Assembly: GCF_000027005.1 (NCBI RefSeq)
Contig: NC_012964.1
Location: 1,550,001 to 1,614,000 of the forward strand
Reading direction: 5' to 3'
Length of the DNA: 64,000 bases
Origin: Komagataella phaffii GS115
Taxonomy: Eukaryota; Ascomycota; Pichiomycetes; Pichiales; Pichiaceae
The notes beneath the pieces are model-generated. The model did not search any database. It was not told the DNA's origin and worked only from the letters and a program-made list of their open reading frames with translations. Made by a program: the position numbers and the translations under genes. Below are positions 17,201 to 25,912 of this stretch, piece by piece (position 1 is the stretch's first letter; each line of letters opens with the position of its first letter).

Positions 17201-18845
17201 TCGCTTTAGAAAATGGCTTCGGTTCAGAATGGATCGCATCAAGCAAGTGCCCTATTTTCTACTGCCCCGTTATTTTTGCATTGTTATCGGAGTAGCATAC
17301 GAGGCATTGAGATTTCGGGCTCTTTCCTTAATGTCTCCCATGATCCAAACAGGTACACGGTTTCTGCAAAATCTTTCTTTGGTCTCAGTTCAAATGGTCG
17401 GATGTATGAATTCAGCAAGTCTAACCCCAAAAGAAATGATTCCATCAATGGCAGCTGGTCTACCGCATTTTAGCTATGATTACATGCGATGTTGGGGTAG
17501 AGATATTTTTCTTTCCTTGAGAGGGCTTCTTTTAGCTACAGGAAGATATGACGAGGCCAAGTCGCATATAGTTAACTGTGGAAAAACACTTAAACATGGG
17601 TTGATACCAAATTTAATAGGATCGGGCGCTGAGCCAAGATTTAATGCTAGAGATGCTGTATGGTTTTATGCCCAAAGTATTCAAGATTATGTGCGTGAGG
17701 TCCCAAATGGTCATGAAATTCTTCAAGAGAAAGTCGAAAGGAGGTTTTTACCGTTTGACGACTCTTGGTTTCCAATCTCCGACCAGAGAGCTTATTCGGT
17801 GACGTCAACTATTGAAGAATTACTTTACGAAATTCTTTCGAGACACGCTTCTGGGATCAGCTATCGGGAAGCCAATGCAGGCCCCAACTTAGACTCTCAG
17901 ATGTTGAATGAGGGTTTCAATGTAAGGGTAACCGTGGATTGGAATAATGGCCTTATCTTTGGAGGGAACCAGTATAATTGTGGAACTTGGATGGACAAGA
18001 TGGGAGAAAGTGAATCAGCAGGCAATAAAGGAATACCCGGTACCCCAAGAGATGGAGCAGCAATAGAGATCATAGGATTGTTGAAGAGTACACTTCAGTT
18101 TGTTGTTGACCTGCAAAAAAGGCGGTTGTTTAAATTCAGTAAAGTTACGAACCAGCACGGAAACGAGGTCACTTTTGAGAACTGGAATGCTTTAGTGGCC
18201 AAAAATTTCGAACGTTGTTTTTATGTTCCTGAGAATCCTTCTGATGATGGCAACTATGACCTTGACTCGGCTATCATCAACAGAAGAGGGATTTATAAGG
18301 ACTTATATCGGTCTGGAAAACCCTATGAAGATTATCAGTTGAGACCCAACTTTTGCATTGCTATGTGTGTTGCTCCAGAACTATTCACCCCGTCTTTTGC
18401 GCTAAATTCTCTTAAGAAGGCGGATATACTTATTAGAGGCCCTATAGGCATGTCAACGCTGGATCCTTCTGATTTGAACTATCGTCCCTACTACAACAAT
18501 AGTGAAGATTCAACGGATTTTGCAACTGCGAAAGGACGGAACTACCATCAAGGACCTGAATGGGTTTGGTTAACCGGTTTCTTTTTGCGAGCTTTCAGAT
18601 CTTATCATCTTAAGGAGGTTGATTTTTGTAGGAACGAAAAAGGAGATCAAAGCACTCATTTAGACTTATTACTTTCCCAGCGGCTGTCTGCCCATAGGAG
18701 CTGGATTGCAGAAAGCGTTTGGGCAGGACTCACAGAATTAACCAATAGAGGTGGTTCGTATTGTCCGGACTCCAGCCCCACGCAAGCATGGAGTGCAGCC
18801 ACGTTGATCGAACTTTACCATGATATCTATCTGCATGAGGATTAG
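14268..18845 (+). CDS. GDB1: Glycogen debranching enzyme
   Basis: A bifunctional 4-alpha-glucanotransferase and amylo-1,6-glucosidase of 1525 residues (S. cerevisiae Gdb1 is 1536) that removes branch points during glycogen breakdown in the cytosol. The N-terminal half is a GH13 domain: F-T-P-L-Q-S-R-G-E-S-N-S-P-Y, D-V-V-W-N-H-T-A-N-N-S, nucleophile in F-R-I-D-N-C-H-S-T (Asp534) and acid/base in V-A-E-L-F-S-G-S-E (Glu563). The C-terminal half is the glucosidase domain, with Y-M-R-C-W-G-R-D, R-F-N-A-R-D-A-V-W-F and C-G-T-W-M-D-K-M-G-E-S. An in-frame ATG at 14064 would add 68 residues that include a poly-Phe stretch made by a T-tract. I reject it because M-T-R-A-V-F-L-K at 14268 matches the family N-terminus. 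The gene converges on SKI3 with only a 17-bp gap. Confidence 0.96.
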   Translation: MTRAVFLKVDNFGAPVAGSSSGVITLPSAPLDPNYKEGDILLQLHIIIEAGSTIANKGDLWHNVPSSFVKKFERDKFYQQKITCSLYEDTVIAIPIYKPGSFSYFISYQDEELDVQKTTRQYYFISPPNIYINGSYLPFNNISLQSVVSKWMGNDLVAWERIFDKISKKGYNMIHFTPLQSRGESNSPYSIYDQLQFDPTIFNSETEVEQMVSRLHEEHGILSMTDVVWNHTANNSAWLRSHPEAGYNRETSPHLISAIELDLRLKEFSNSMANHGYPTTIKSTDDILTIMDGIKVHVLGDLKLWQFYVLDVRSHVAELREHWETSLQGNIKIGLPQDSYEDYSKLAEFVKDTCLTRPFHLAERNANRLDISSFACILASILDTTEYSSEVENRATRILNEINLPQYKIYDEDSNEILEQLFNRIKYLRLEEHGPQLGEITTKTPLTEPYFTVFKDKNGKQWELANNGWIWGGNPLVDFASRQTKSYLRREVIIWGDCVKLRYGSGPDDSPYLWNRMVQYTQKCAKMFDGFRIDNCHSTPLHVGEALLDAAREVNPNLYVVAELFSGSEELDILFVERLAICSLIREAMQAYSVGELSRLLHRHGGGPIGSLRWLPLDEFSYPATKESQVITANAFIDKASEIPVPRVCFRNAPHALFMDCTHDNEVPNQKRKVEDTLTTAALVSFCSCAVGSVYGYDECFPELLDLVNEKKLYNPSSNNGIPYVKSRLSYIREFLSHQSLDHSENNEVHVHHEGQFVTVHRTNSKTGRGYFLIARTKFEEGAHETLPTINLSGTRVNHEFSFSLRQKKDYDISFDPKYLPEVPVDLVELSPPQVSFNESTKKSCITLPEFFPQGSITILSTLMESVDEELEKFTTTGAIEATEELSLIDLQAILYRCESEERDASAGRDGTYDIPGHGRLVYAGLQGWISVLKDVIKKNDLAHPICEHLREGSWACDYVTNRLNKFVELSQNPDAVNRFRKWLRFRMDRIKQVPYFLLPRYFCIVIGVAYEALRFRALSLMSPMIQTGTRFLQNLSLVSVQMVGCMNSASLTPKEMIPSMAAGLPHFSYDYMRCWGRDIFLSLRGLLLATGRYDEAKSHIVNCGKTLKHGLIPNLIGSGAEPRFNARDAVWFYAQSIQDYVREVPNGHEILQEKVERRFLPFDDSWFPISDQRAYSVTSTIEELLYEILSRHASGISYREANAGPNLDSQMLNEGFNVRVTVDWNNGLIFGGNQYNCGTWMDKMGESESAGNKGIPGTPRDGAAIEIIGLLKSTLQFVVDLQKRRLFKFSKVTNQHGNEVTFENWNALVAKNFERCFYVPENPSDDGNYDLDSAIINRRGIYKDLYRSGKPYEDYQLRPNFCIAMCVAPELFTPSFALNSLKKADILIRGPIGMSTLDPSDLNYRPYYNNSEDSTDFATAKGRNYHQGPEWVWLTGFFLRAFRSYHLKEVDFCRNEKGDQSTHLDLLLSQRLSAHRSWIAESVWAGLTELTNRGGSYCPDSSPTQAWSAATLIELYHDIYLHED

Positions 18846-18862
18846 AGTATTACTTAAAGTTT

Positions 18863-21800
18863 TTATGTCGGAATGCATTTAACTAATGCCTCGTAACCTA
18901 CTTCTTGTGAGGGATCTAAGAATATACCCCTTTGGATATTGATAACCCTTCCCGTTTTAACAGAAGACCTACTGAGAGAAGAACTCGAAGATTTTGAATT
19001 ATAAAAGACTTCAAGTGCAACGTCATTATCCAATTTGGACCAGGTTTTGCCATCATTTGGGAATAGAAATGCAACTTTCTGCCATACATTCTCTTTAATG
19101 TCCAGTTTACGGTTGATTAAATGGACCATTTGTGGTACATTTCTGGAGCTGTCTGCAGCTAATTGATCAAAGGATAGTGATTTAAGGTCCTCATTTACCA
19201 CAGGAAGTAAATCTTCAAGATCCTCACTAATAGCAATAGCACCCATAGTTAGGGTAATTGGTAAGGAAGAATCTCGTTTCTCGATATGGTTAAATAATTC
19301 TTCCATTGCTACTGTCTTTGCATCCTGGTTCCCAAAAGTGTGAAGGATTTGTGCAAGCAAGATGACCAATCTATAGGAATCCGAATTTTCGAGACAAACT
19401 TTCAGTTGAGACAGTGCTTTTGAAAGCTGGCCATTGAAGAAATAAGAAAGCGCTATCACTGATCTAGATGATAAGACGCATTTCAAGACATGTGAATTTC
19501 GAGGTAGAACATCGTCTTCCGACATATCCATCGCCATCTTTGCAGCCATAATCGCATTGCCGTACTGTCCGGACCCCAAGTAAAGTCTTGCCTGTTGTGA
19601 TTTGGCTGCTGTAAGTTGATACAATACACTTACACTCCCTCTTTCTCTGTAAGTTCTTTCTAGTGAACTGAACAAGTTTTTCGCTAATTCTACACCAAGT
19701 TCAAACTTTTGAGTGAGTTCGATTAAACTTAATGTCACGAATAACGCAAACTCGTTCTCTGAATCTAATTTGAGGTACCTCAACATGAGGCCGCAAGCCA
19801 AACTGATCTCCTGCCTTTCAGTAATAGTGTGTCCGTAAAATTTGTTTTGCATTGCAAATTTCTTCAAAACTTGAAATCCGTACAAGAGTTGTGCAAGGGG
19901 CGACTTTCCATTGGAGAGCACCATGGCATGTGCGAAAAGGCTAAACGTACTAGTTGCATCTGGGGTACGTTCATTTCTTGATAGGGCCAGGCCTTCCCAA
20001 GCCAAATATTCGTTCGGTTGCATACTTAAGGCTCTATGAAACGAAATTTTGGCTAAATCAGTGTCGCCCGCGATTAAATATAGTGCTCCCAAATTAACAA
20101 ACACGGAGTGATTAATTGAGGATATTGATGACGCCTTAATATAGCAGTGCTGGGCAACTCGAGCGTTCTTGAGAATAGTACAATTTCCGAGAGCTATCCA
20201 ATAATCTGCCACCAATGGTTCAATCAGGATTGCTCTCTGTAGAGGCTTAATCGAACATTTCAAATAGAGGAGCTTATTCGTCAATGTGAAAGCGTGATAA
20301 TATATTAACCCCAGATTGTAATATAAGGAAGCTCTCAACTTATTTGAGGATTTTTGTGAAAGAACCTGAATTGCGGTCTTCGCACTTTGAACCATGTAGG
20401 ATATTGCTCGGTCAAAATGTGTTGCACTTTCTGCTTCAACTAAGAGTCCTTTCCTATACTCCAAACCATCGCCCATTTCACAGAGATCACTTCTTGAAAT
20501 GGCAACTCTTTTCGAAATAGCAGAAATCTTGTTCACATAGTAGCTTGGTAACGAATTTTTAACCTTAGTAAATATGAGAATAGCCTCGGAAAGATATTTC
20601 CAAGATTTATAGCAATGAATATCAACTTCTGAGAGCTGAAAAACAAAATCCAATGATATTATGCTGGCTTCAATGCAACGCCCAACAAACCCTCTAGATA
20701 AGTCATCTTGGCTTTTGGTCAAGAATGACTCAATCAAAGCGGTTAAAATACACTTCTCTTTAGGCCTAGTAGAATGCAATTTCTGAAGAATTGACATACC
20801 CTCAGCAAACTGACCTCCATAAGATAAGGATAAAGCCAACATATACGAGGTAAACCAGTTGGAGTCTAGATTATTCAAGATATGATTGAAAACTTTTATA
20901 GAAGCTTCCAATCGACCTCCGCTCAAATAAGCTTGACCCAATCCAACCCAGGACTCAGTATCTTTCGAATCGAGCCTTAAGGCAGACTGAAAACAGGCAA
21001 TTGCTTTAACATCTTCTTGAACTTCTAATAAGGCGCACCCTAGACTTCGGTACGGCCATGCCGGATCAACTGCGCCTTCCAAAATACTTCTGCTGGTGTC
21101 AGAATCAACCACTCGCTGTGCAAGTACTCGTACAGATTCCCAATCTGGCTCCAAAGCAAAGTTAACCACTAATCGCCTTGCGGACTCCAGCTGCCTTATA
21201 TCTAACTCAAATGCTTTATAGTAGCACTTATTGGCCCTTTTCGAGTCATTAAGATAGTCTTCATAAACTATTCCCAAAGTCGTGTAAGCAGGTGCGTATG
21301 TAGCATCCTGCTTTAAACACACAACCAAGTTTGAATAAGCTTCTCTAATGTTTCCTTCGACTAAGTATCGATCATGTAAATTCTTAACTTCTTGAACTTC
21401 TTGTAAATACGAATGAGCCAACCTCCATTGAATCTCAACTTTCATTTCTTCATCTTGAAGACTGGTATCCTTTAAACAAGAAGTAAGAAGATTCCTACCG
21501 AATTCGAGATTCCCTAAATTAATTTCGCACCAGCCAAGATAGGCCTTAGCTTCTAAGTTTGCATCGAAGATTGTTTGAAGTAATTCTTTAGCCTTATTGA
21601 ACTCCCCTAATTGAAGGAAAATTAACGATTTCCCGATCTTAGCTTTCGGGTTGGAAGGATTTTTTTGCAAAATAGACTCATAGAGTTTGAAAGCCCTCGG
21701 ATGATCTTTTGGAGCATCATAGTACGTATAAATAGATGCCAAATCCAATAGTAGGGATTCTTTCGTATGTGGTAAACTCAAACCATAATCTTTCAATACT

Positions 21801-23071
21801 TTAGTTAGTAGATTGATACCTTTACGGCAATACATTAATCCAAATTTGTACTCCTTCAGCGATAAGTAGAATTCACTTACGATTCTACAAGCAAGCAGAG
21901 AGGTTGAAGCTTTCTCAATGCTTTTAACGTAAAAAGACATTAGCTCTGCATCGTTGAGGGCTGTGGATACAGTGAGATCTGATTTGAACTGGTTGAGCAG
22001 TTCTTCATCATTTTGCACATCAACAAAGTGCACTGCTCTTTTTCCTTCGCTGTTTTCTTCGCTATACGTTTCTTCAGTCGTGAGGTACTTTCTTACTTTA
22101 TCCTCGCTATAATTTGAGTAATCAGAGTAAACAAAGCCGTATAAGATCGAACCCAAGCCTTCCATACCAAATAGCCTAATATAATCACACAGCAACCAAA
22201 GGGGCAAATCATCGACATTTTGCGGATCAAGCCAATTCAAATAAATGTCCCAAGCCAGCCTAACATCCCTTTTGACAGCAACAATACCTTCGCAGGCTAC
22301 AAAGATCCTTCGCTGCAAACCAGTCTTAGCATCACCGTTGGGTGCGCAGGATAGGACATCGAGCTGGTACGATAACCACAGGTGATTGTATTTTTTTTGC
22401 AAGTCATCATCCTCACAAATTTCCAATAATCGTGACATATAATCGGGTAGCATGGATTTAGAATACACCGCCCACTTGATAGAGTTTAATTTATTCTGAA
22501 TCTCCAGGGGTATATTATTAGCTGTCTTTATTTTGGCCCTTTTTATGTTTGTAGCAATAACTCCTTCTTCCTTATGCTTAAGTTTATCGATTATTAAGAT
22601 CAACGATCTTTCTTCTGGAATGATTGGGTTTCCCACCAGCCTGCCCAAGAATCCAAATGAAGTAGTACTATCAAGAACAGCAATACATAAGTCTTGGTTC
22701 TTCTCAAATTTTTTCAAGTAAATCTCAACTTCTTTTGCAATCTCTTGCAAAGATTCGTTCTTCTTAGTTTTAATTTCAGCGTACCCTTTCAAAATGCTGA
22801 GAAATGACTCATAGTCATCTGATTCTCTTGCCAACAACAAGAGTCCTTTCCATCCTAGTTCGTTCATGGGATCTATTTCACAACAAGTCTTGTAGTATTT
22901 AGTGGCATTCAATGCATCAGACCGCAAGTGATAAGCTTTTCCCAAAAAAATATTTGCGAAATAGTTGTCCTGCTCCAAGTTCAATACTTCCTCAGCATAT
23001 TCTATACACGAGTCCGGATCATTGGAGACTAAGGCATTTTTTGCTGCCTTGAGATGTTTCTTTACAGACAT
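18863..23071 (-). CDS. SKI3: Ski complex TPR scaffold Ski3
   Basis: Ski3 is the TPR scaffold of the cytoplasmic Ski2-Ski3-Ski8 complex that feeds mRNA to the exosome for 3'-5' decay. The 1402-residue product is near the 1432 of S. cerevisiae. TPR units run nearly end to end: N-terminal D-N-Y-F-A-N-I-F-L-G-K-A-Y, central Y-T-Y-Y-D-A-P-K-D-H-P, then S-W-V-G-L-G-Q-A-Y-L-S-G-G-R-L-E-A-S-I-K-V and C-terminal R-I-H/Y-L-G-x-G type repeats. The end (I-Q-R-G-I-F-L-D-P) parallels the I-Q-R-G-M-F-L of S. cerevisiae. The frame extends 13 codons upstream to a TTG, so I start at the ATG at 23071, giving M-S-V-K-K-H-L-K. It sits at one edge of the inverted synteny block. Confidence 0.95.
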   Translation of the reverse strand: MSVKKHLKAAKNALVSNDPDSCIEYAEEVLNLEQDNYFANIFLGKAYHLRSDALNATKYYKTCCEIDPMNELGWKGLLLLARESDDYESFLSILKGYAEIKTKKNESLQEIAKEVEIYLKKFEKNQDLCIAVLDSTTSFGFLGRLVGNPIIPEERSLILIIDKLKHKEEGVIATNIKRAKIKTANNIPLEIQNKLNSIKWAVYSKSMLPDYMSRLLEICEDDDLQKKYNHLWLSYQLDVLSCAPNGDAKTGLQRRIFVACEGIVAVKRDVRLAWDIYLNWLDPQNVDDLPLWLLCDYIRLFGMEGLGSILYGFVYSDYSNYSEDKVRKYLTTEETYSEENSEGKRAVHFVDVQNDEELLNQFKSDLTVSTALNDAELMSFYVKSIEKASTSLLACRIVSEFYLSLKEYKFGLMYCRKGINLLTKVLKDYGLSLPHTKESLLLDLASIYTYYDAPKDHPRAFKLYESILQKNPSNPKAKIGKSLIFLQLGEFNKAKELLQTIFDANLEAKAYLGWCEINLGNLEFGRNLLTSCLKDTSLQDEEMKVEIQWRLAHSYLQEVQEVKNLHDRYLVEGNIREAYSNLVVCLKQDATYAPAYTTLGIVYEDYLNDSKRANKCYYKAFELDIRQLESARRLVVNFALEPDWESVRVLAQRVVDSDTSRSILEGAVDPAWPYRSLGCALLEVQEDVKAIACFQSALRLDSKDTESWVGLGQAYLSGGRLEASIKVFNHILNNLDSNWFTSYMLALSLSYGGQFAEGMSILQKLHSTRPKEKCILTALIESFLTKSQDDLSRGFVGRCIEASIISLDFVFQLSEVDIHCYKSWKYLSEAILIFTKVKNSLPSYYVNKISAISKRVAISRSDLCEMGDGLEYRKGLLVEAESATHFDRAISYMVQSAKTAIQVLSQKSSNKLRASLYYNLGLIYYHAFTLTNKLLYLKCSIKPLQRAILIEPLVADYWIALGNCTILKNARVAQHCYIKASSISSINHSVFVNLGALYLIAGDTDLAKISFHRALSMQPNEYLAWEGLALSRNERTPDATSTFSLFAHAMVLSNGKSPLAQLLYGFQVLKKFAMQNKFYGHTITERQEISLACGLMLRYLKLDSENEFALFVTLSLIELTQKFELGVELAKNLFSSLERTYRERGSVSVLYQLTAAKSQQARLYLGSGQYGNAIMAAKMAMDMSEDDVLPRNSHVLKCVLSSRSVIALSYFFNGQLSKALSQLKVCLENSDSYRLVILLAQILHTFGNQDAKTVAMEELFNHIEKRDSSLPITLTMGAIAISEDLEDLLPVVNEDLKSLSFDQLAADSSRNVPQMVHLINRKLDIKENVWQKVAFLFPNDGKTWSKLDNDVALEVFYNSKSSSSSLSRSSVKTGRVINIQRGIFLDPSQEVGYEALVKCIPT

Positions 23072-23378
23072 GTTCAAGATGGAGCATTCACCATCTGGTA
23101 AACTAATCAACCAACAGTTAATGAGTACGACACTACCTGTATAGGAATCAGAGAGCGTTAGGGATCAAGGGCCATAGACGGTGAAGTATTGATTTTTTTG
23201 TGGGTTACCATATACTTTCACTTTCAAACTCATGTCACACTTATTTGAAACCAATAATGAAACAGATTCATACCATTCTTCCTAGAAAATTATTGTGTAC
23301 TCACGTTATTTGATTAAATGCTGATAAAGCAGCAGGATGTACGATTCGATTCGCTGTTGTGAACAAACTAAAATTGCC
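23072..23378. other. SKI3-MLC2 divergent promoter
   Basis: About 300 bp between divergent genes; no site I can name. An alternative MLC2 ATG lies inside it at 23337. Confidence 0.5.
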
Positions 23379-23804
23379 ATGGATAACTTGAATGAAGAGC
23401 AGATAGAGAAACTGCAGGCCATTTTTGAGATTATGGATCAGGATTCCGATGGCAAAATTTCAATCAATGACTTAACGCAAATATTTAACAGCCTTGGTGA
23501 TTCGAAGACAGAGAAAGACGTGATTACAATGTTTGAAGAACAACATCCAGATTCGAATTCTGGCATATCGTTTACTATGTTCTTAAAGTTCATGAGCTCA
23601 AAGATTGAGCGGATGACAGAGACAAGAAAGATGAGAGAGGCTCTTACTGTGTTTGGAGAGGAAGAAATTGGCAAACAAGCATTTAGTGAGACTTTGGACG
23701 ACACTTTGGAAGTGCAAGAAGTTTTGAGTGAGTTTTCTAAGGAAAACCACTTGACTGGTGAAATTGTCTTTCGAAATGAAAAGTATCTTAAAAAGCAGCT
23801 GTAA
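23379..23804 (+). CDS. MLC2: Myosin regulatory light chain Mlc2
   Basis: A 141-residue EF-hand protein matching Mlc2, the regulatory light chain of the type II myosin Myo1 at the cytokinetic ring. The first EF loop D-Q-D-S-D-G-K-I-S-I-N-D (19-30) has canonical calcium ligands at positions 1, 3, 5 and 12 (Asp rather than Glu). Later EF hands are degenerate, as in Mlc2. G-I-S-F-T-M-F-L-K-F-M aligns with G-V-S-F-P-I-F-L-S-I-M, and the end V-F-R-N-E-K-Y-L with T-F-R-G-K-L-F-L. An upstream in-frame ATG at 23337 would add 14 residues (M-Y-D-S-I-R); the choice is open, and I take the inner one because it fits the family start better. Its place between SKI3 and RPO26 matches S. cerevisiae YPR188C. 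Confidence 0.85.
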   Translation: MDNLNEEQIEKLQAIFEIMDQDSDGKISINDLTQIFNSLGDSKTEKDVITMFEEQHPDSNSGISFTMFLKFMSSKIERMTETRKMREALTVFGEEEIGKQAFSETLDDTLEVQEVLSEFSKENHLTGEIVFRNEKYLKKQL

Positions 23805-23939
23805 TATCAACCGGAACGTAGCAAGAGGGATTGTTTCTGAATAGTGGCTTTTAGCAACGTTTATTATAAGTGTTTCAACTTTTCTGCACACAATAACTAT
23901 TTTTTCTACTAAGGTTTTTTTAGTTTCTTGTGATAACAA

Positions 23940-24431
<492 letters not shown>

Positions 24432-24623
24432 TCACAGCAGGAAATGAAAGAATGCTGAAAAGTCTATTAGTACTGGGAATTGCTGATATTGGTCAGGACA
24501 CTACAACCTTGGTTTGTTGAAATCTTTTTCATTCTTGAATTTAAGCACGAAGCACGAAGCAGGAAACACAAAAAACACAATTGCTTGTTTCACCCTAAAA
24601 CTATAAATTGGTCTTTTGAGATC

Positions 24624-25703
24624 ATGTTGTACCAATGTTTAGAGTGTGATAAGACCTACAAGAAACCTTCACTTTTAGCGCAACATGCCAGGTCACATAC
24701 CAACAACCGACCATTTTCTTGCTTATTGTGCAAGGAAACTTTTTTAAGGAAAGATCACTTGAAAAGGCATGCACTTAAGCACCTACCCAATGACGATAAA
24801 CCTTTCCAGTGCAAACTTTGTAAAAAGGGATTTAATTTATCCCAACATCTTTCTCGCCATGAAAAAACACATGTACCAACGTTCCAGTGTACCTTTGCGG
24901 ATTGTAATGAGACATTCTCCTGGCCGCAATCGCTTAAGGCTCATATTAAATGGGTTCATCACAAAGATGAACAGAAATGTCATTTTTGCTCTAAGCGTTT
25001 TACTAGAAAAGACCGCCTATCTCTGCATGTTGATCGACACCATGGTGATCAGGTTGTCAATAGGTTTTCATGTACTCATCAGGGTTGCTTTCAGAGTTTT
25101 AAGGATTGTCATAAGTTGAGAGAGCATGAAACTCAAGCACATGGTGATGAAACTTTCTCTTTTACATTTTCGAAACCATATAGGTACTCATGCCTACGGG
25201 ATCCTACAAATAGCGATGAAGTTCCACCAATCATGAATGCTTGGCGTTGTCGTAATTGTGACTCGAATGTATTCAGTGAAAAGGAACACCTATTAAACCA
25301 CTATAATAAAGTACACAATTACGTACCATACTGGTTAGCGGTCGAGGATACGGCTGTGCTGGTGCCGACTCGGAGAATTGTAGTTGGAAAGGAATTCGCA
25401 TTTCCAGAAGATGACAAAATTACTGGGGAAATATTAACCCAGAGAATGAATCTGGAGGCACACATAGTTCGTCAACACAGGTCTAATCAGTTAATGAACA
25501 TTACTTCTGGGAATCATCTTTCAACGCTGATAGCATCCAACTATGACGTAAGGCCCATACGATGTACCTTTAAGCATTGCAATCGATGTTTCAGGAGACA
25601 ATACGATTTACGAAGACATTTAAAATGGCATTACTATTACAAAGAGAGGATGGGAATTTCTCTGGGCCAAGCGGAAAGTTCATCGGATACGGCGAATAGT
25701 TGA
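24624..25703 (+). CDS. PZF1: Transcription factor IIIA
   Basis: A 359-residue C2H2 zinc-finger protein matching TFIIIA (Pzf1), which binds the internal control region of 5S rRNA genes and recruits TFIIIC for RNA polymerase III. Fingers follow from the N-terminus: C-L-E-C...H-A-R-S-H, C-L-L-C...H-A-L-K-H, C-K-L-C...H-E-K-T-H, C-T-F-A-D-C...H-I-K-W-V-H, C-H-F-C...H-V-D-R-H-H, C-T-H-Q-G-C...H-E-T-Q-A-H, then C-R-N-C...H-Y-N-K-V-H. An 80-residue spacer separates the last finger (C-T-F-K-H-C...H-L-K-W-H), the same layout as in S. cerevisiae. The frame opens at a TTG further upstream, but the ATG at 24624 begins two residues before the first finger. The context (RPO26, RPC82 nearby) matches YPR186C. 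Confidence 0.9.
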   Translation: MLYQCLECDKTYKKPSLLAQHARSHTNNRPFSCLLCKETFLRKDHLKRHALKHLPNDDKPFQCKLCKKGFNLSQHLSRHEKTHVPTFQCTFADCNETFSWPQSLKAHIKWVHHKDEQKCHFCSKRFTRKDRLSLHVDRHHGDQVVNRFSCTHQGCFQSFKDCHKLREHETQAHGDETFSFTFSKPYRYSCLRDPTNSDEVPPIMNAWRCRNCDSNVFSEKEHLLNHYNKVHNYVPYWLAVEDTAVLVPTRRIVVGKEFAFPEDDKITGEILTQRMNLEAHIVRQHRSNQLMNITSGNHLSTLIASNYDVRPIRCTFKHCNRCFRRQYDLRRHLKWHYYYKERMGISLGQAESSSDTANS

Positions 25704-25893
25704 CAGTTGGGCAGGAGATAAAAAATTTGATGACCTGCAACTACACACCATACTGTGGAAACTCTTCGCTTAGAAGGAGACCATCACCGATGCTGGTGAC
25801 AATGCTGCCAACAAATTGACCTCAGAAGAACAGAAGGGATTCGGCCAGAGAGTCTTCGTAGAAAGCAGACCGGCGAAGAATGAGTTAGAATGA
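25702..25893 (+). pseudogene. Possible decayed HSP12-like gene
   Basis: Between the convergent PZF1 and ATG13, one plus-strand frame reads A-G-D-K-K-F-D-D at 25711-25734. After an in-frame TAG (25771) it reads E-T-I-T-D-A-G-D-N-A-A-N-K-L, then T-S-E-E-Q-K-G-F-G-Q-R-V, ending at TGA 25891. The order and wording resemble Hsp12 membrane-associated stress proteins (A-G-R-K-x-F near the start, then I-T-D-x-A-D-K-x-A-G-K and E-D-N-K-G-x-x-Q-G-V). There is no ATG, one stop interrupts it, and the linking segment is shorter than in Hsp12. I read it as a relic; chance similarity is possible because Hsp12 is low-complexity. Confidence 0.4.
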
Positions 25894-25912
25894 GCTTTAT
25901 TGTACTTTAAAA

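Noticed and set aside
23598..23939. 113-codon minus-strand frame overlapping MLC2
   Set aside because: It is antisense to a recognised EF-hand gene and lacks any domain.
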